Shown here in pieces: positions 17,321 to 28,113 of a stretch of DNA of 64,000 nucleotides. The notes below the pieces were generated by a model. It did no database searches, was not told where the DNA came from, and was given only the letters and a program-made list of their open reading frames with translations. Position numbers and translations under genes: made by a program. The stretch is from assembly GCF_004364335.1 (NCBI RefSeq), contig NZ_SOCR01000001.1, positions 62,001-126,000 of the forward strand, given 5' to 3'. The stretch comes from Pseudomonas graminis. GTDB lineage: Bacteria > Pseudomonadota > Gammaproteobacteria > Pseudomonadales > Pseudomonadaceae. Within the stretch, counting starts at the first letter, position 1; every line of letters begins with the position of its first letter.

Positions 17321-18541
17321 ATGCACGATTTGCACGTTGTATCGACCCACGGGACAGCCGCGCCTGCGGCGTCTTCCTCATGGCGCGACTGGCTGGCGGT
17401 GTATTCCGTCGCCCTGGGCGCGTTTGCTTTCGTCACCTCCGAATACCTGCCGGTGGGCGTTCTGCCGCAGATCGCCGACAGCCTCAATGTGACCGATGGC
17501 GTGGCCGGGCTGATGGTCACCGTGCCGGGCATCGTCGCGGCGATATCGGCCCCCGCAATCATGCTGGGTGCCGGGCGCATGAACCGACGGCTTCTGCTGT
17601 TGTTGTTGAGCCTGCTGCTGGTGCTGTCGAACCTGATCTGCGCGGCGTCGCCGTCGCTGGCGATCATGCTGCTGGGTCGCGGGCTATTGGGGATCTCCCT
17701 CGGCGGTTTCTGGGCCGTGGCGATTGCGGCGGCCGGGCGTCTGGTCAGCGAGTCGAGGGCGGCAAAGGCCACGGCGTTGATCTTCGCCGGCATCACCCTG
17801 GCGACGGTGTTCGGGGTGCCGTTCGGTACCTTTGTCAGCACGGCCTTTTCATGGCGCATGTCCTTCGTCGTCACTGCCGGCCTGGGCCTGATAGCCCTTA
17901 GTGCACAGGCGTTCACCCTGCCCTCGCTGCCTTCGCGTGAGGGGCTCAACGTCCGCGCGCTGCGGGCGTTTCTGTCGCGGGGCACCGCGCGGCGCAGCAT
18001 GCTGTTGCTGGGCACCGTGGTCGCTGCGCACTTCACCGCCTACACCTACGTTGCGCCGTTTCTCGGCCAGTACGCCGGTTTCTCACCCAACGCGATCACT
18101 GGGGTACTGCTGGGTTTCGGGCTGGTGGGCATGCTGGCCAACTTCGCCATGGCCGGGACCCTCACCACGCACCTGCGCGCTTCGCTGGGCGCCGTGATCG
18201 TGCTGATGGTGCTGGCGCAGCTGGCGTTGCCGCATCTGCAAGGCCTCGGCGTGATGCTGGCGGTGCTGGTGTGGGGCGTGGCCTATGGCGCGATCCCGCT
18301 GGGTGTCAGCAGCTGGATGCAGTTGACCTCGCCGCAGTTGCCGGAAGCCAGTTCGGCGATGCTGGTGACCATGTTTCAGGTGGCGATCGCGTCGGGCTCG
18401 CTGTTCGGCGGGCTGATGGTCGATCACCAGGGCGTGTCGGCGGCGTTGTGGCTGGGCGCGGGGTTGGGGCTCCTGGGCCTGGCGGTGATGCTCAGCTTTG
18501 GTGTCGCCCGGGCGCCCATTGCTCAGGCGTTGCATCGCTGA
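17321..18541 (+). CDS. MFS drug/metabolite exporter (DHA1 type)
   Basis: A 406-residue inner-membrane protein with twelve predicted hydrophobic segments. It belongs to the arabinose-efflux/YdhP-like DHA1 group, judging by the FAFVTSEYLPVGVLPQIADS opening and the GRGLLGISLGGFWA motif in helix 4. It probably exports drugs, sugars or purine-like compounds by proton antiport; the substrate is unknown. The ATG at 17321 has GGTGGAG 8 bases upstream and is preferred to the TTG at 17315. It converges with a LysR gene one base away. Confidence 0.85.
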   Translation: MHDLHVVSTHGTAAPAASSSWRDWLAVYSVALGAFAFVTSEYLPVGVLPQIADSLNVTDGVAGLMVTVPGIVAAISAPAIMLGAGRMNRRLLLLLLSLLLVLSNLICAASPSLAIMLLGRGLLGISLGGFWAVAIAAAGRLVSESRAAKATALIFAGITLATVFGVPFGTFVSTAFSWRMSFVVTAGLGLIALSAQAFTLPSLPSREGLNVRALRAFLSRGTARRSMLLLGTVVAAHFTAYTYVAPFLGQYAGFSPNAITGVLLGFGLVGMLANFAMAGTLTTHLRASLGAVIVLMVLAQLALPHLQGLGVMLAVLVWGVAYGAIPLGVSSWMQLTSPQLPEASSAMLVTMFQVAIASGSLFGGLMVDHQGVSAALWLGAGLGLLGLAVMLSFGVARAPIAQALHR

Positions 18542-18542
18542 G

Positions 18543-19433
18543 TCAGCCCTTGAGAATGTTGTCCTTGAAATAGTCGATCAGCACCCGCAGCCGGGGTGTC
18601 GTCTGCTTCGACGCAGGCCAGAGCATCCACAGGTTGCCGGTGTGGTCGGTGTAATCCCCGAGCACCACCTTGAGCCTGCCGTCGGCCAACGCCGCGCGGA
18701 TGGAAAAATCCGGCAGGCAGGCGATGCCTACGCCGTCGATCGCCAGATGGGCCAGCGGGTCCGTGGTCGTGCACGTCAACGCCCGCGAAAGGTTCGGCTG
18801 AATGTGCGTGTCGCCGACGCGCAACGGCCAGCGCTCGATCATCCCGGTGGCCGGAAACTTGTGCAGCAGGCAGGTGTGGCGGAACAAATCGTCGGGGTGG
18901 GCCGGTTCTCCACAGCGCTCCAGGTACGCCGGCGATGCCACCAGTTGCAGCTGAAAACCGCCGAGCTTGCGCGCGGTCAGTCGCGAATCCTGCGGAGCCC
19001 CGGTGCGGATCACTGCGTCAAAACCTTCTTCAATCACGTCCACCATGCGGTCGGACATATCCACTTCCAGCTCGATGTCGGGGTAGGCGCGCATGAACCC
19101 GGCCAGCACCGGCATGATCAGCACGTTCTGAATCGGCACGCTGATGCGCACTTTGCCGCGCGGGGTGGCGGACAGTTCAAGCAATTCGAGCTCGGCCGCC
19201 TCGACCTCGCTGACGATTCGTTTGCAGCGATCAAGAAACAGCTCGCCTTCGGTGGTCAGGGTGACGCTGCGGGTGCTGCGATGGAACAGCCGCACGCCGA
19301 GGCGCTCCTCCATGCGCGCCACGCTCTTGCCCACGGCGGAAGAAGATATCTCCAGCAAACGCCCCGCTGCGGTGAAGCTGCGGGTTTCAGCCACGGTGAT
19401 GAACGCCGTGATGCCGTTGAGACTGTCCATCAT
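18543..19433 (-). CDS. LysR-family transcriptional regulator
   Basis: A regulator of about 297 residues. The N-terminal winged helix-turn-helix (FITVAETRSFTAAGRLLEIS...VARMEERLGVRLFHRSTR) is followed by a periplasmic-binding-like effector domain (about 90-295). It resembles the CrgA-like subgroup. I set the start at the first of two adjacent ATGs (19433, 19430); upstream in-frame codons would add a poorly conserved tail. It is convergent with the MFS exporter and may control it. A REP array lies in its promoter side. Confidence 0.85.
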   Translation of the reverse strand: MMDSLNGITAFITVAETRSFTAAGRLLEISSSAVGKSVARMEERLGVRLFHRSTRSVTLTTEGELFLDRCKRIVSEVEAAELELLELSATPRGKVRISVPIQNVLIMPVLAGFMRAYPDIELEVDMSDRMVDVIEEGFDAVIRTGAPQDSRLTARKLGGFQLQLVASPAYLERCGEPAHPDDLFRHTCLLHKFPATGMIERWPLRVGDTHIQPNLSRALTCTTTDPLAHLAIDGVGIACLPDFSIRAALADGRLKVVLGDYTDHTGNLWMLWPASKQTTPRLRVLIDYFKDNILKG

Positions 19434-19561
19434 GGGTGATTGGCTCTTGGATAGATGAGGTTGATGCATAAAGGGCTGACGCTGGATGTTTTCCCGCCGG
19501 AGTATCGCGGACATGAAGCGGGACTGCTATCGCCGCGAACTGTGTTCTCGGGTGCGCCGCG

Positions 19562-20015
19562 AATTGTGGGACCGGCTTTAGCCGGGAAGGCGTCGACGGT
19601 CACACTGCAGAATTGATGGTGCTCACGCTGGCCTCTTCCCGGCTGAAGCCGGTCCCACTAAAAGCATCGCGTGCGTCCAGTCAGATTGGTTAGGCCCCGA
19701 TACAAATCCAAGGCACCCAGAGGACTGGCGGTGGAACACCATTGTAGGACCGGCTTTAGCCGGGAAGGCGTCGACGGTCACACTGCAGAATTGATGGTGC
19801 TCACGCTGGCCTCTTCCCGGCTGAAGCCGGTCCCACTAAAAGCATCGCGTGCGTCCAGTCAGATTGGTTAGGCCCCGATACAAATCCAAGGCACCCAGGG
19901 GACTGGCGGTGGAACACTAATGTAGGACCGGCTTTAGCCGGGAAGGCGTCGACGGTCACACTGCAGAATTGATGGTGCTCACGCTGGCCTGTTCCCGGCT
20001 GAAGCCGGTCCTAGC
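19562..20015. repeat. REP/BIME array, 178-bp period, about 2.5 copies
   Basis: ACCGGCTTTAGCCGGGAAGG begins at 19571, 19749 and 19927, exactly 178 bp apart. Each is followed by the inverse CTTCCCGGCTGAAGCCGGTC about 60 bp on. Between them lies a nearly identical spacer including TCAGATTGGTTAGGCCCCG. The near identity of copies implies recent tandem duplication. It lies between the LysR promoter and the arn operon. Confidence 0.92.
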
Positions 20016-20637
20016 CTGCTTCATGTTCAGCTGCGATTAAGTATGCGGGCGCTAACGTTAAGGGAACGGCCATGAAAGAGCGTGGCCCCGCTCTTTGTAA
20101 ACGCAGGCCTTTGCGAACACATTCGCGAAATCCCGATAGGTGGACTACCTTGAAATGTACACACCCATTGGAAGCAGAGGGTAATTGCTGCGTGCGTCAC
20201 TACATATTAATGGAGGACTTAGTGTTGTTTCCGACATAGACGGTGTTGAATCCGACCAAACTTGAATAAACACCTTACTGAACAGATGCTGTCTGCCATT
20301 GAAATAACAGCGGCCACACTGTTGATAAACAGGCTCAAATATGAACCCGCACGAACAATTGTCACAACGAGCTGATACGCCCGCGATCATTGACCCTGAC
20401 AGCAAACCTCCAAGACAGAACGCCTACACTCCACAGACATTATTTTCATATTTGAGCGACTAACCTGCGATTCAATGATCCGCCAGAACATGTTTAACCG
20501 GCGCGCCTGATCGGTATATCCGGGGAAGATCACACTGCTCATCAACCATACGCATTTAATAAAAACTGACGATCCGGGCATCACTCTGCTTGCGGTTCGC
20601 ATTGCCAGACATCGAACTTCACGGGGACGTTCACACT
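20016..20637. other. Long leader region upstream of arnB, no gene seen
   Basis: About 620 bp with no convincing coding frame; short frames here lack ribosome sites. Base composition is lower in GC than the flanks. Two TTAAG motifs lie 21 bp apart (20037-20041 and 20058-20062), and an AT-rich stretch near 20550-20570 could hold a promoter. PmrA-type boxes are usually direct repeats about 11 bp apart, so I do not call one. Length suggests a regulated promoter for the arn operon. Confidence 0.4.
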
Positions 20638-21786
20638 ATGAATGAGGCTTTTCTTCCTTTCTCGCGACCGAGCCTCGGCGATGAAGAAGTGGCGGCGGTT
20701 ACCCGCGTCCTGCGCTCCGGATGGATCACTACTGGGCCCGAATGCCAGCAGCTCGAAGCGCAGTTCGCCGAACGGGTCGGTGCCCGGCACGCGGTGGCGG
20801 TTTCCTCCGCGACAGGCGCCATGCACATCGCTTTGCTCGCGTTGGGCGTCGGCCCCGGCGATGAGGTGATCACGCCTTCGCAAACCTGGGTCTCGACGGC
20901 CAACATGATCTGCCTGCTGGGGGCAACGCCGGTGTTTGTCGACGTCGACCGCGACACACTGATGACCGACGCCGATTTGATCGAACAGGCCATCACCCCG
21001 CGCACCAAAGCCATTGTTCCGGTGCATTACGCTGGCGCCGCCTGTGACCTCGACCCGATTTACGCGCTGGCCGAGCGCCACGGCATCGCTGTCATCGAGG
21101 ACGCCGCCCACGCAGCCGGCACCGGCTACAAGGGCCAGCCGGTGGGCAGCCGCGGCACGGCGATCTTCTCCTTTCATGCGATCAAGAACATGACCTGCGC
21201 AGAAGGCGCGATGTTCGTCACCGATGACGGGAAACTGGCTGATCGGGTGCGCCAGCTGAAATTCCACGGCCTCGGCGTCGATGCCTACGACCGCCTGACC
21301 CTGGGCCGCAAGCCCCAGGCCGAAGTCATCGAACCCGGCTTCAAATACAACCTGGCGGACATAAACGCCAGCATCGCCCTTGTGCAATTGCACCGGCTCG
21401 ATCACATCAACGAGCAACGCCGCCGGCTGGCCAGCCACTACCTGGACCGACTGGCAGACAGCCCGGTCATGCCACTGGCGCAGCCCGCCTACTCGCAGCA
21501 GCACGCCTGGCATCTGTTCATTCTGCGCATCGACCCCGAGCGCTGCGGTCTGGACCGCGACGGGTTCATGAAGGCGCTGCAAGAGCACCGCATCGGCACC
21601 GGCATTCACTTCATCGCCACCCATCTGCACCGCTATTACCGCCAGCGCTTCCCGGACGTGCACCTGCCGAACACCGAATGGAATTCGGCACGGCTGTGTT
21701 CGATTCCGCTGTTCCCGGACATGACCCGCGACGATGTCGAGCGGGTCGTTCGCGCCATTGAATCCATCGTTGGAGCGCGCCGTTGA
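20638..21786 (+). CDS. arnB: UDP-4-amino-4-deoxy-L-arabinose aminotransferase ArnB
   Basis: A 382-residue PLP-dependent aminotransferase of the DegT/DnrJ/EryC1 family. It converts the UDP-4-keto-pentose made by ArnA to UDP-L-Ara4N using glutamate. The opening [17 protein letters not shown] matches ArnB, and the PLP-binding Lys lies in [12 protein letters not shown] (about residue 183). I chose the ATG at 20638 from this homology and the GGGGA upstream; an upstream GTG or similar start would add 16 foreign residues. It is first in the arnBCADTEF-ugd operon, and its stop overlaps arnC. Confidence 0.96.
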   Translation: MNEAFLPFSRPSLGDEEVAAVTRVLRSGWITTGPECQQLEAQFAERVGARHAVAVSSATGAMHIALLALGVGPGDEVITPSQTWVSTANMICLLGATPVFVDVDRDTLMTDADLIEQAITPRTKAIVPVHYAGAACDLDPIYALAERHGIAVIEDAAHAAGTGYKGQPVGSRGTAIFSFHAIKNMTCAEGAMFVTDDGKLADRVRQLKFHGLGVDAYDRLTLGRKPQAEVIEPGFKYNLADINASIALVQLHRLDHINEQRRRLASHYLDRLADSPVMPLAQPAYSQQHAWHLFILRIDPERCGLDRDGFMKALQEHRIGTGIHFIATHLHRYYRQRFPDVHLPNTEWNSARLCSIPLFPDMTRDDVERVVRAIESIVGARR

Positions 21787-22808
21787 AAGCCTATCCCGTC
21801 CGCTGTGTGTCCATCGTCATCCCGGTCTACAACGAAGCGCAAAGCCTGCCCGAATTGCTGCGCCGCACGGAGGCTGCCTGCGCCCTGCTCGGCCATGCCT
21901 TCGAAATCGTGCTGGTCGACGACGGCAGCCGCGATGACTCGGCCGAGCTGCTTCAGGAGGCTGCCGAGCGTGAAGGCAGCAACGTGGTGGCGGTCATTCT
22001 CAACCGCAATTACGGCCAGCACGCGGCGATCATGGCCGGCTTCGAGCAGTGCAAGGGCGATGTGGTGATCACCCTGGACGCCGACCTGCAGAACCCGCCC
22101 GAAGAAATCCCGCGTCTGGTGCGACTCGCCGAAAAGGGCTACGACGTGGTCGGCACGGTGCGCAACCAGCGGCAGGATTCCGCCTGGCGGCGCTGGCCGT
22201 CGAAGCTGATCAATCTTGCGGTTCAGCGTTCCACCGGCGTGGCGATGAACGACTACGGCTGCATGCTGCGCGCATACCGGCGCACCATCGTCGACGCCAT
22301 GCTCGCCTGCCGGGAGCGCAGCACCTTTATCCCGATTCTGGCCAACAGCTTTGCCCGGCATACCACGGAAATCCTGGTCGAGCACGCCGAGCGCGAGCAC
22401 GGCGATTCAAAATACAGCCCCATGCGCCTGGTCAACCTGATGTTCGACCTGATCACCTGCATGACCACCACGCCCCTTCGTCTGCTGAGCATCGTCGGTG
22501 TCGGCATGGCGGTCCTGGGTGTGCTGTTCGCCCTGGCGCTGGTGGTCCTGCGTCTGATCTTCGGGGCTCCGTGGGCCGGGCACGGCACCTTCGTCCTGTT
22601 TGCGGTGCTGTTCGTGTTCACCGGCGGGCAGTTCATCGGCATGGGCCTGCTCGGCGAATACCTCGGCCGCATGTACAGCGACGTGCGCGCACGGCCGCGT
22701 TTCTTCATTGAAAAAGTCGTGCGCAGATCCCCCGTAACAGCCCTCGACACCCCCCATTCTGCTGCACCCTCTTCTGCCCCTGCATACGCCAACAAGGTTG
22801 CGCCATGA
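21783..22808 (+). CDS. arnC: Undecaprenyl-phosphate Ara4FN transferase ArnC
   Basis: A 341-residue GT2-family glycosyltransferase. It transfers formylated Ara4N to undecaprenyl phosphate at the cytoplasmic face. Motifs are [10 protein letters not shown] at about residue 10, [11 protein letters not shown], and the DxD-like [11 protein letters not shown]. Two C-terminal membrane helices lie at about 235-260 and 270-295. The start is a TTG overlapping the arnB stop (TTGA). The final 25 residues ([20 protein letters not shown]) form a non-conserved tail. It overlaps arnA by 4 bases. Confidence 0.95.
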   Translation: MKAYPVRCVSIVIPVYNEAQSLPELLRRTEAACALLGHAFEIVLVDDGSRDDSAELLQEAAEREGSNVVAVILNRNYGQHAAIMAGFEQCKGDVVITLDADLQNPPEEIPRLVRLAEKGYDVVGTVRNQRQDSAWRRWPSKLINLAVQRSTGVAMNDYGCMLRAYRRTIVDAMLACRERSTFIPILANSFARHTTEILVEHAEREHGDSKYSPMRLVNLMFDLITCMTTTPLRLLSIVGVGMAVLGVLFALALVVLRLIFGAPWAGHGTFVLFAVLFVFTGGQFIGMGLLGEYLGRMYSDVRARPRFFIEKVVRRSPVTALDTPHSAAPSSAPAYANKVAP

Positions 22809-24817
22809 ACAAGAAAGCTGTCGTTTTTGCTTACCACGATATTGGCTGCGTCGGCCTGCAAGCCCTGCTCGACGCTGGTTATGAAATCGCAGCAGTGTTC
22901 ACCCACGCCGACGACCCCAAGGAAAAAACCTTCTTCGGCTCGGTGGCCCAGCTGTGCGCGCAGCACGAGATCGCTGTCCACGCGCCGGAAGACCCCAATC
23001 ACCCGCTGTGGCTTGAGCGCATCGCCCGGCTTGAACCCGATTTCATCTTCTCCTTCTACTACCGCCAGTTGCTCAGCGAACCGCTGCTGGCCTGTGCGAA
23101 AGACGGCGCGTTTAACCTGCACGGTTCGCTGCTGCCCAAATACCGTGGCCGGGCGCCGGCCAACTGGGTGCTGGTGAACGGCGAAAGCGAAACCGGCGTG
23201 ACCCTGCACCAGATGGTCAAGCGCGCCGACGCAGGGCCCATCGTGGCGCAACAGCGCATCTCCATCAGCCCGAATGAAACGGCCCTGACCCTGCACGGCA
23301 AGTTGCGTGACACCGCTGCGGATCTGCTCTCGGAAACCCTGCCATTGCTTGCCCAGGGTCAGTTGTCGGGGACACCGCAGGATGAATCCGCCGCGACCTA
23401 TTTCGGCCGTCGCACCGCGGCCGACGGTTTGATCGACTGGTCGCTGCCGGCAACTAGGCTGGGCAATCTGGTGCGGGCAGTGACCCAGCCCTACCCCGGC
23501 GCTTTCTGCCCGGTGGGTGAGCACAAACTGGTTGTCTGGGCCGCGCGTGCAGAGGCCGGCAACAACGGCGAAGCGCCCGGCACCGTGCTCGGTTGCGAGC
23601 CCTTGCGCATCGCCTGCGGCGAAGGCTCGCTGGTGATCAGCGCCGGCCAGCGTGGCGACGACGGTCTGTACCTGAGCGGCGCGCAACTGGCCCGGGAGTT
23701 CGGTCTGGTGGAAGGTTCGCGCTTGCAGGGCAAGGACCCGCGACGCCCGGTCCGGCGCACCCGCGTGCTGATCCTGGGGGTCAACGGCTTCATCGGCAAT
23801 CACCTGTCGGAGCGTTTGCTGCAGGATGACCGCTACGAAATCTACGGCATGGACATCGGCTCGGACGCCATCGAACGCCTGCGCGCCAGACCGAATTTCC
23901 ACTTCATCGAAGGCGACATCAGCATCCACTCCGAGTGGATCGAGTACCACATCAAGAAGTGCGATGTGGTCCTGCCGCTGGTGGCGATCGCGACGCCCAT
24001 CGAATACACGCGTAACCCGCTGCGGGTGTTTGAACTGGACTTCGAAGAAAACCTGAAAATCGTCCGCTACTGCGTCAAGTACAACAAGCGCGTGATCTTC
24101 CCCTCGACCTCGGAGGTCTACGGCATGTGCCAGGACGCCAGCTTCGACGAAGACACCTCGAATCTGGTGGTCGGCCCGATCAACAAGCAGCGCTGGATTT
24201 ACTCCGTTTCCAAACAGTTGCTGGACCGGGTGATCTGGGCCTATGGGCAGAAGGGTTTGCAGTTCACCCTGTTTCGCCCGTTCAACTGGATGGGGCCACG
24301 GCTGGACCGCCTGGACTCTGCACGCATCGGCAGCTCACGGGCCATCACTCAGCTGATTCTGCACCTGGTGGAAGGCACGCCGATCCGGCTGGTGGACGGC
24401 GGCGCGCAGAAACGCTGCTTCACCGATGTTGTCGACGGCATCGAAGCCCTGGCGCGGATCATCGAAAACAAGGGCGGCCACTGCAACGGCCAAATCATCA
24501 ATATTGGCAACCCCGACAATGAAGCCAGCATTCGTCAGTTGGGCGCCGAGTTGCTGCGTCAGTTCGAAGCCCATCCACTGCGCGATAACTTCCCGCCCTT
24601 CGCCGGTTTCCGTGAGGTCGAGAGCCAGTCGTTCTACGGCAAGGGTTATCAGGACGTCAGCCACCGAAAGCCGAGCATCGACAACGCCCAGCGGCTGATC
24701 GGCTGGACGCCGACCATCGAACTGAGCGAAACCATCGGCAAGACCCTGGACTTTTTCCTCCGCGAAGCCATGGCCGAGAAGGCGCAACTGACCGTTACCC
24801 CCGGCGCACGCGGCTGA
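22805..24817 (+). CDS. arnA: Bifunctional UDP-GlcA decarboxylase / UDP-L-Ara4N formyltransferase ArnA
   Basis: A 670-residue two-domain enzyme. The N-terminal domain (about 1-305) is a 10-formyl-THF-dependent formyltransferase with [19 protein letters not shown]. The C-terminal domain (about 315-660) is an NAD-dependent SDR that oxidatively decarboxylates UDP-glucuronate: [10 protein letters not shown] near 322, FPSTSEVYG, and the catalytic Tyr in WIYSVSKQ. Its substrate is supplied by Ugd, encoded at the end of this operon. Length is as in E. coli (660). It overlaps arnC by 4 bases and arnD by 1. Confidence 0.97.
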   Translation: MNKKAVVFAYHDIGCVGLQALLDAGYEIAAVFTHADDPKEKTFFGSVAQLCAQHEIAVHAPEDPNHPLWLERIARLEPDFIFSFYYRQLLSEPLLACAKDGAFNLHGSLLPKYRGRAPANWVLVNGESETGVTLHQMVKRADAGPIVAQQRISISPNETALTLHGKLRDTAADLLSETLPLLAQGQLSGTPQDESAATYFGRRTAADGLIDWSLPATRLGNLVRAVTQPYPGAFCPVGEHKLVVWAARAEAGNNGEAPGTVLGCEPLRIACGEGSLVISAGQRGDDGLYLSGAQLAREFGLVEGSRLQGKDPRRPVRRTRVLILGVNGFIGNHLSERLLQDDRYEIYGMDIGSDAIERLRARPNFHFIEGDISIHSEWIEYHIKKCDVVLPLVAIATPIEYTRNPLRVFELDFEENLKIVRYCVKYNKRVIFPSTSEVYGMCQDASFDEDTSNLVVGPINKQRWIYSVSKQLLDRVIWAYGQKGLQFTLFRPFNWMGPRLDRLDSARIGSSRAITQLILHLVEGTPIRLVDGGAQKRCFTDVVDGIEALARIIENKGGHCNGQIINIGNPDNEASIRQLGAELLRQFEAHPLRDNFPPFAGFREVESQSFYGKGYQDVSHRKPSIDNAQRLIGWTPTIELSETIGKTLDFFLREAMAEKAQLTVTPGARG

Positions 24818-25698
24818 TGACGGCCGGACTGCGCATCGATGTCGACACCTGGCGCGGCACCCGCGACGGCGTGCCACGACTGCTGGACCTGCTCGACGAA
24901 GCGCAGGTCAAGGCGACGTTTTTCTTCAGCGTCGGCCCGGACAACATGGGCCGCCATCTGTGGCGACTGGCGCGCCCGCAGTTCCTCTGGAAAATGCTGC
25001 GTTCGCGGGCGGCCAGTCTGTACGGCTGGGACATTCTGCTGGCGGGCACCGCGTGGCCCGGCAAACCCATCGGCCGCGATCTCGGGCCGCTGATGCGCCG
25101 GGCCCGGGACGCCGGCCATGAGGTGGGCTTGCACGCCTGGGATCACCACGGCTGGCAGGCCCATGCCGGGCGCTGGAGCGAGGCCGAGCTGACCGGTCAG
25201 ATCCAGCGCGGCGTTGACGTGTTGAACGATATTCTCGGCCACCCGGTGACCTGCTCCGCGGCCGCCGGCTGGCGCGCCGATGAGCGCGTGGTCCAGGCGA
25301 AAGAAGCATTCAATTTCCGCTACAACAGTGACTGCCGGGGCACGTCGATATTCCGGCCGATGCTGGCCGACGGCGCGTTGGGCACGCCGCAGATTCCGGT
25401 GGACCTGCCGACCTACGACGAACTGGTGTCGCCACAGCTCGATACACGGACCTTCAACGACGACATCCTTCGGCGCTTCGAAGCCTCCAGGCTGAACGTC
25501 TACACCGTTCACGCCGAGGTCGAAGGCATCGTCATGGCCCCGGCTTTTCGTGCGCTATTGAGTGAGGCGAAAACCCGAAGCATTGAGTTTCAAACCCTTG
25601 GCGCGCTGCTGCCGGATTCGCTGGATCAGCTGCCTTCGGGCCATCTGGTGCGTGGCGCATTGCGCGGTCGCGAAGGCTGGTTGGGGGTGCAGCGATGA
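24817..25698 (+). CDS. arnD: Ara4FN-undecaprenyl-phosphate deformylase ArnD
   Basis: A 293-residue NodB-type polysaccharide deacetylase. It removes the formyl group from undecaprenyl-P-Ara4FN, making that step irreversible. Motif 1 is [14 protein letters not shown] with the general-base Asp, and motif 2 is [14 protein letters not shown] with the metal-binding His pair; AAGWRAD follows. The start overlaps the arnA stop as TGATG, so translation is probably coupled. Confidence 0.95.
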   Translation: MTAGLRIDVDTWRGTRDGVPRLLDLLDEAQVKATFFFSVGPDNMGRHLWRLARPQFLWKMLRSRAASLYGWDILLAGTAWPGKPIGRDLGPLMRRARDAGHEVGLHAWDHHGWQAHAGRWSEAELTGQIQRGVDVLNDILGHPVTCSAAAGWRADERVVQAKEAFNFRYNSDCRGTSIFRPMLADGALGTPQIPVDLPTYDELVSPQLDTRTFNDDILRRFEASRLNVYTVHAEVEGIVMAPAFRALLSEAKTRSIEFQTLGALLPDSLDQLPSGHLVRGALRGREGWLGVQR

Positions 25699-27347
25699 TT
25701 AAAGCCGAACACCGCAACATCGTCCTGCTGGTGCTGGCCTTTGCCGCGTTTTATCTGCTGCCGTTGGGGTCCCACGGGTTGTGGATTCCCGATGAAACCC
25801 GCTACGCCCAGATCAGTCAGGAAATGCTCAACAGCGGTCACTGGGCCGCGCCGCATTTCATGGGCCTGCGCTATTTCGAGAAACCCGCTGCGGGCTATTG
25901 GCTGATTGCCGTGGGGCAAGCCATTTTTGGTGAAAACCTGTTTGGCGTACGCATCGTGTCAGCGCTGAGCACCGGTCTGAGCGTGATGCTCGCTTACTGG
26001 CTCGCCGCGCGGATGTGGAACGACCCGCGCAAGAGCTTCGCCAGTGCGCTGCTGTTCATGAGCTACGCGTTCATTGCCGGGCAAGCCGGTTACGCCAACC
26101 TCGATCCTCAGTTCACCCTGTGGGCCAACCTGACGCTGGTCGGGTTCTGGTGCGCCATTCGCAGCAGCGGCCGTGCTCGACTGGGTGCCTGGGCCGTGAT
26201 CGGTCTGGCCTGCGGCATCGGCTTCATGACCAAGGGGTTTCTGGCCTGGGCGCTGCCGGTGATGGTCACCCTGCCCTACATGCTCTGGCAGCGGCGCCTC
26301 GGCGAGCTGCTTCGCTATGGGCCACTGGCGGTGCTGATCGCCATCCTCGTCAGCCTGCCGTGGGTGCTCACGGTGCATGCCCAGGAACCCGACTTCTGGC
26401 GGTTCTTCTTCTGGCATGAGCATGTGCGGCGCTTCGCCGGGGCCGATGCCCAGCACGCCGAACCCTGGTGGTTTTACCTGCCGCTGCTGGTGGTGTCTTG
26501 CCTGCCGTGGGCAGCGTTGTTGCCGGTCACGTTCCGCCAGGCCTGGCAGCGCAAGCGTCGCCCTGAAACCGGCTTTCTCCTGATCTGGCTGCTGGTGCCG
26601 CTGGCGTTTCTCAGCCTTAGCAACGGCAAGCTGCCGACCTACATTCTGCCGTGCCTGCTGCCGGTGGCGCTGTTGATGGCCGATGCGCTGATCGAGCGGC
26701 TCCAGCAGGGTCGGCTCACTGCCTTGCGCATCAACGGCTGGCTGAACGCGGCCGCCGGGCTGATCGGGCTGTTGGCGCTGGTGTACCTGCAACTCAAACA
26801 GCCGGTGTACGACCACGAGCCGGTGAACCTGATGCTGGCGATCATCGTGCTGACAGGCTGGTGTGCGAGCAATGCCCTGCAAGGCCTGCGTCCGCTGAAG
26901 TATTGGGCTGCGCCGGCACTGGGCAGCTGGTTGCTGGTCGCGCTGTTGCCCGCGGCCCTTCCCTACGACGTCGTGCACAACAAGACCCCCGACCAGTTTG
27001 TGCTCGCCCATCAGGCGCAACTGGCGGCCAGCACGCACTTATTGAGCAATGACCTGGGCGCCGCCTCGGCACTGGCCTGGCGACTGAACAGAACCGATGT
27101 GTCGTTTTTCAACACTTGGAACGAGCTGGAATATGGCCTGGCGTATCCCGACGCGACAGGACGCGAAGTGACCCTGAAAAGGATCAACACCTGGATGACT
27201 AGAGCCCGCAGCGAGGGCCAGGTCGGGGTGGTCATGCGCGGCAGAACCGACGAGGAACTGCGCGAACTCGAGTTGCTGCCCAAGGACGCCGAGCGCTATG
27301 ACGAAGGCAATCTGATCATCCTCATTTACGCGAAGTCAGCGCCATGA
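25695..27347 (+). CDS. arnT: Lipid A L-Ara4N transferase ArnT
   Basis: A 550-residue GT-C (GT83) membrane transferase. It moves Ara4N from undecaprenyl phosphate to lipid A at the periplasmic face, lowering binding of polymyxin and cationic peptides. The first periplasmic loop holds the catalytic-type acidic motif [14 protein letters not shown]. There are about a dozen hydrophobic segments up to about residue 430, then a soluble C-terminal domain. Length equals E. coli ArnT (550). ATGA overlaps lie on both sides. Confidence 0.95.
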   Translation: MIKAEHRNIVLLVLAFAAFYLLPLGSHGLWIPDETRYAQISQEMLNSGHWAAPHFMGLRYFEKPAAGYWLIAVGQAIFGENLFGVRIVSALSTGLSVMLAYWLAARMWNDPRKSFASALLFMSYAFIAGQAGYANLDPQFTLWANLTLVGFWCAIRSSGRARLGAWAVIGLACGIGFMTKGFLAWALPVMVTLPYMLWQRRLGELLRYGPLAVLIAILVSLPWVLTVHAQEPDFWRFFFWHEHVRRFAGADAQHAEPWWFYLPLLVVSCLPWAALLPVTFRQAWQRKRRPETGFLLIWLLVPLAFLSLSNGKLPTYILPCLLPVALLMADALIERLQQGRLTALRINGWLNAAAGLIGLLALVYLQLKQPVYDHEPVNLMLAIIVLTGWCASNALQGLRPLKYWAAPALGSWLLVALLPAALPYDVVHNKTPDQFVLAHQAQLAASTHLLSNDLGAASALAWRLNRTDVSFFNTWNELEYGLAYPDATGREVTLKRINTWMTRARSEGQVGVVMRGRTDEELRELELLPKDAERYDEGNLIILIYAKSAP

Positions 27348-27688
27348 CCTGGCTGCTGCTGTTGGCCACCTGCGGGCTGACGTGTATGGGCCAAGTCGCG
27401 CAGAAATGCGCGGTGGAGCGCTGGCGCGGCACCTTTCCCGGCGTACTCGCGGCGGCGCGTTCGGTCTGGTTGTGGCTGGCGGTGGGTTGTCTGGGATTGG
27501 GCCTTATCGGCTGGCTGCTGGTGTTGCAACGCCTGGAAGTCGGCATCGCCTATCCGATGCTGGGCCTGAACGTGGTGCTGATCACCCTGGCCGGCCGTTT
27601 TGTTTTCAAGGAATCCACCGACGCCGTCCATTGGTTGGGCGTCGCGTTGATTCTGGCGGGCGTCGTTTTGTTGGGGCGTCAGGCATGA
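27344..27688 (+). CDS. arnE: Ara4N-undecaprenyl-phosphate flippase subunit ArnE
   Basis: A 114-residue small-multidrug-resistance-like protein with about four membrane helices. It works with ArnF to flip undecaprenyl-P-Ara4N across the inner membrane. The conserved stretch [19 protein letters not shown] is clear, and [19 protein letters not shown] follows. The operon position between arnT and arnF is canonical. It overlaps both neighbours by 4 bases. Confidence 0.93.
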   Translation: MTWLLLLATCGLTCMGQVAQKCAVERWRGTFPGVLAAARSVWLWLAVGCLGLGLIGWLLVLQRLEVGIAYPMLGLNVVLITLAGRFVFKESTDAVHWLGVALILAGVVLLGRQA

Positions 27689-28113
27689 GCCGGTCGGTTA
27701 TCAGACGCGGGGCAACGGCGTGGGCGATGGGCAGCGTGCTGCTGGTGAGTTCGGCGCAGTTGGGCATGCGCTGGGGCATGAGTCGTCTGCCCTCGCCCGA
27801 GTTGTGGCTGGACCCGGCCGTGTTGGCGCAGCTGGACATCAGCGCGGTGCTGGTGATCGCCGCCGCGATCATTGCCTATGCACTGTCGATGCTCGCCTGG
27901 CTACTGGCCCTGCGCGATCTGCCATTGAGCCGCGCCTATTCCCTGCTCAGCGTCAGCTACGTGCTGGTCTATGCGCTGGCCGCGGCGCTGCCATTTTTCC
28001 ATGAGACGTTCACGGTATCGAAAACTTTGGGCGTCATCCTGATCGTGATGGGCGTGCTGACCATCAACCTTCGGCGCCTTTCCAGCACTCCTCCACAGGG
28101 CTTTTGTTCATGA
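27685..28113 (+). CDS. arnF: Ara4N-undecaprenyl-phosphate flippase subunit ArnF
   Basis: A 142-residue partner of ArnE with four hydrophobic segments. The family pattern [18 protein letters not shown] is present, followed by [20 protein letters not shown]. It is somewhat longer than ArnE, as is usual for ArnF. I chose the ATG at 27685, which overlaps the arnE stop; an upstream start would read through arnE. Its end overlaps ugd as ATGA. Confidence 0.92.
   Translation: MSRSVIRRGATAWAMGSVLLVSSAQLGMRWGMSRLPSPELWLDPAVLAQLDISAVLVIAAAIIAYALSMLAWLLALRDLPLSRAYSLLSVSYVLVYALAAALPFFHETFTVSKTLGVILIVMGVLTINLRRLSSTPPQGFCS

Noticed and set aside
20010..20637. Classical PmrA or PhoP box upstream of arnB
   Set aside because: Only half-site-like TTAAG or TGTTTA motifs with the wrong spacing were seen.
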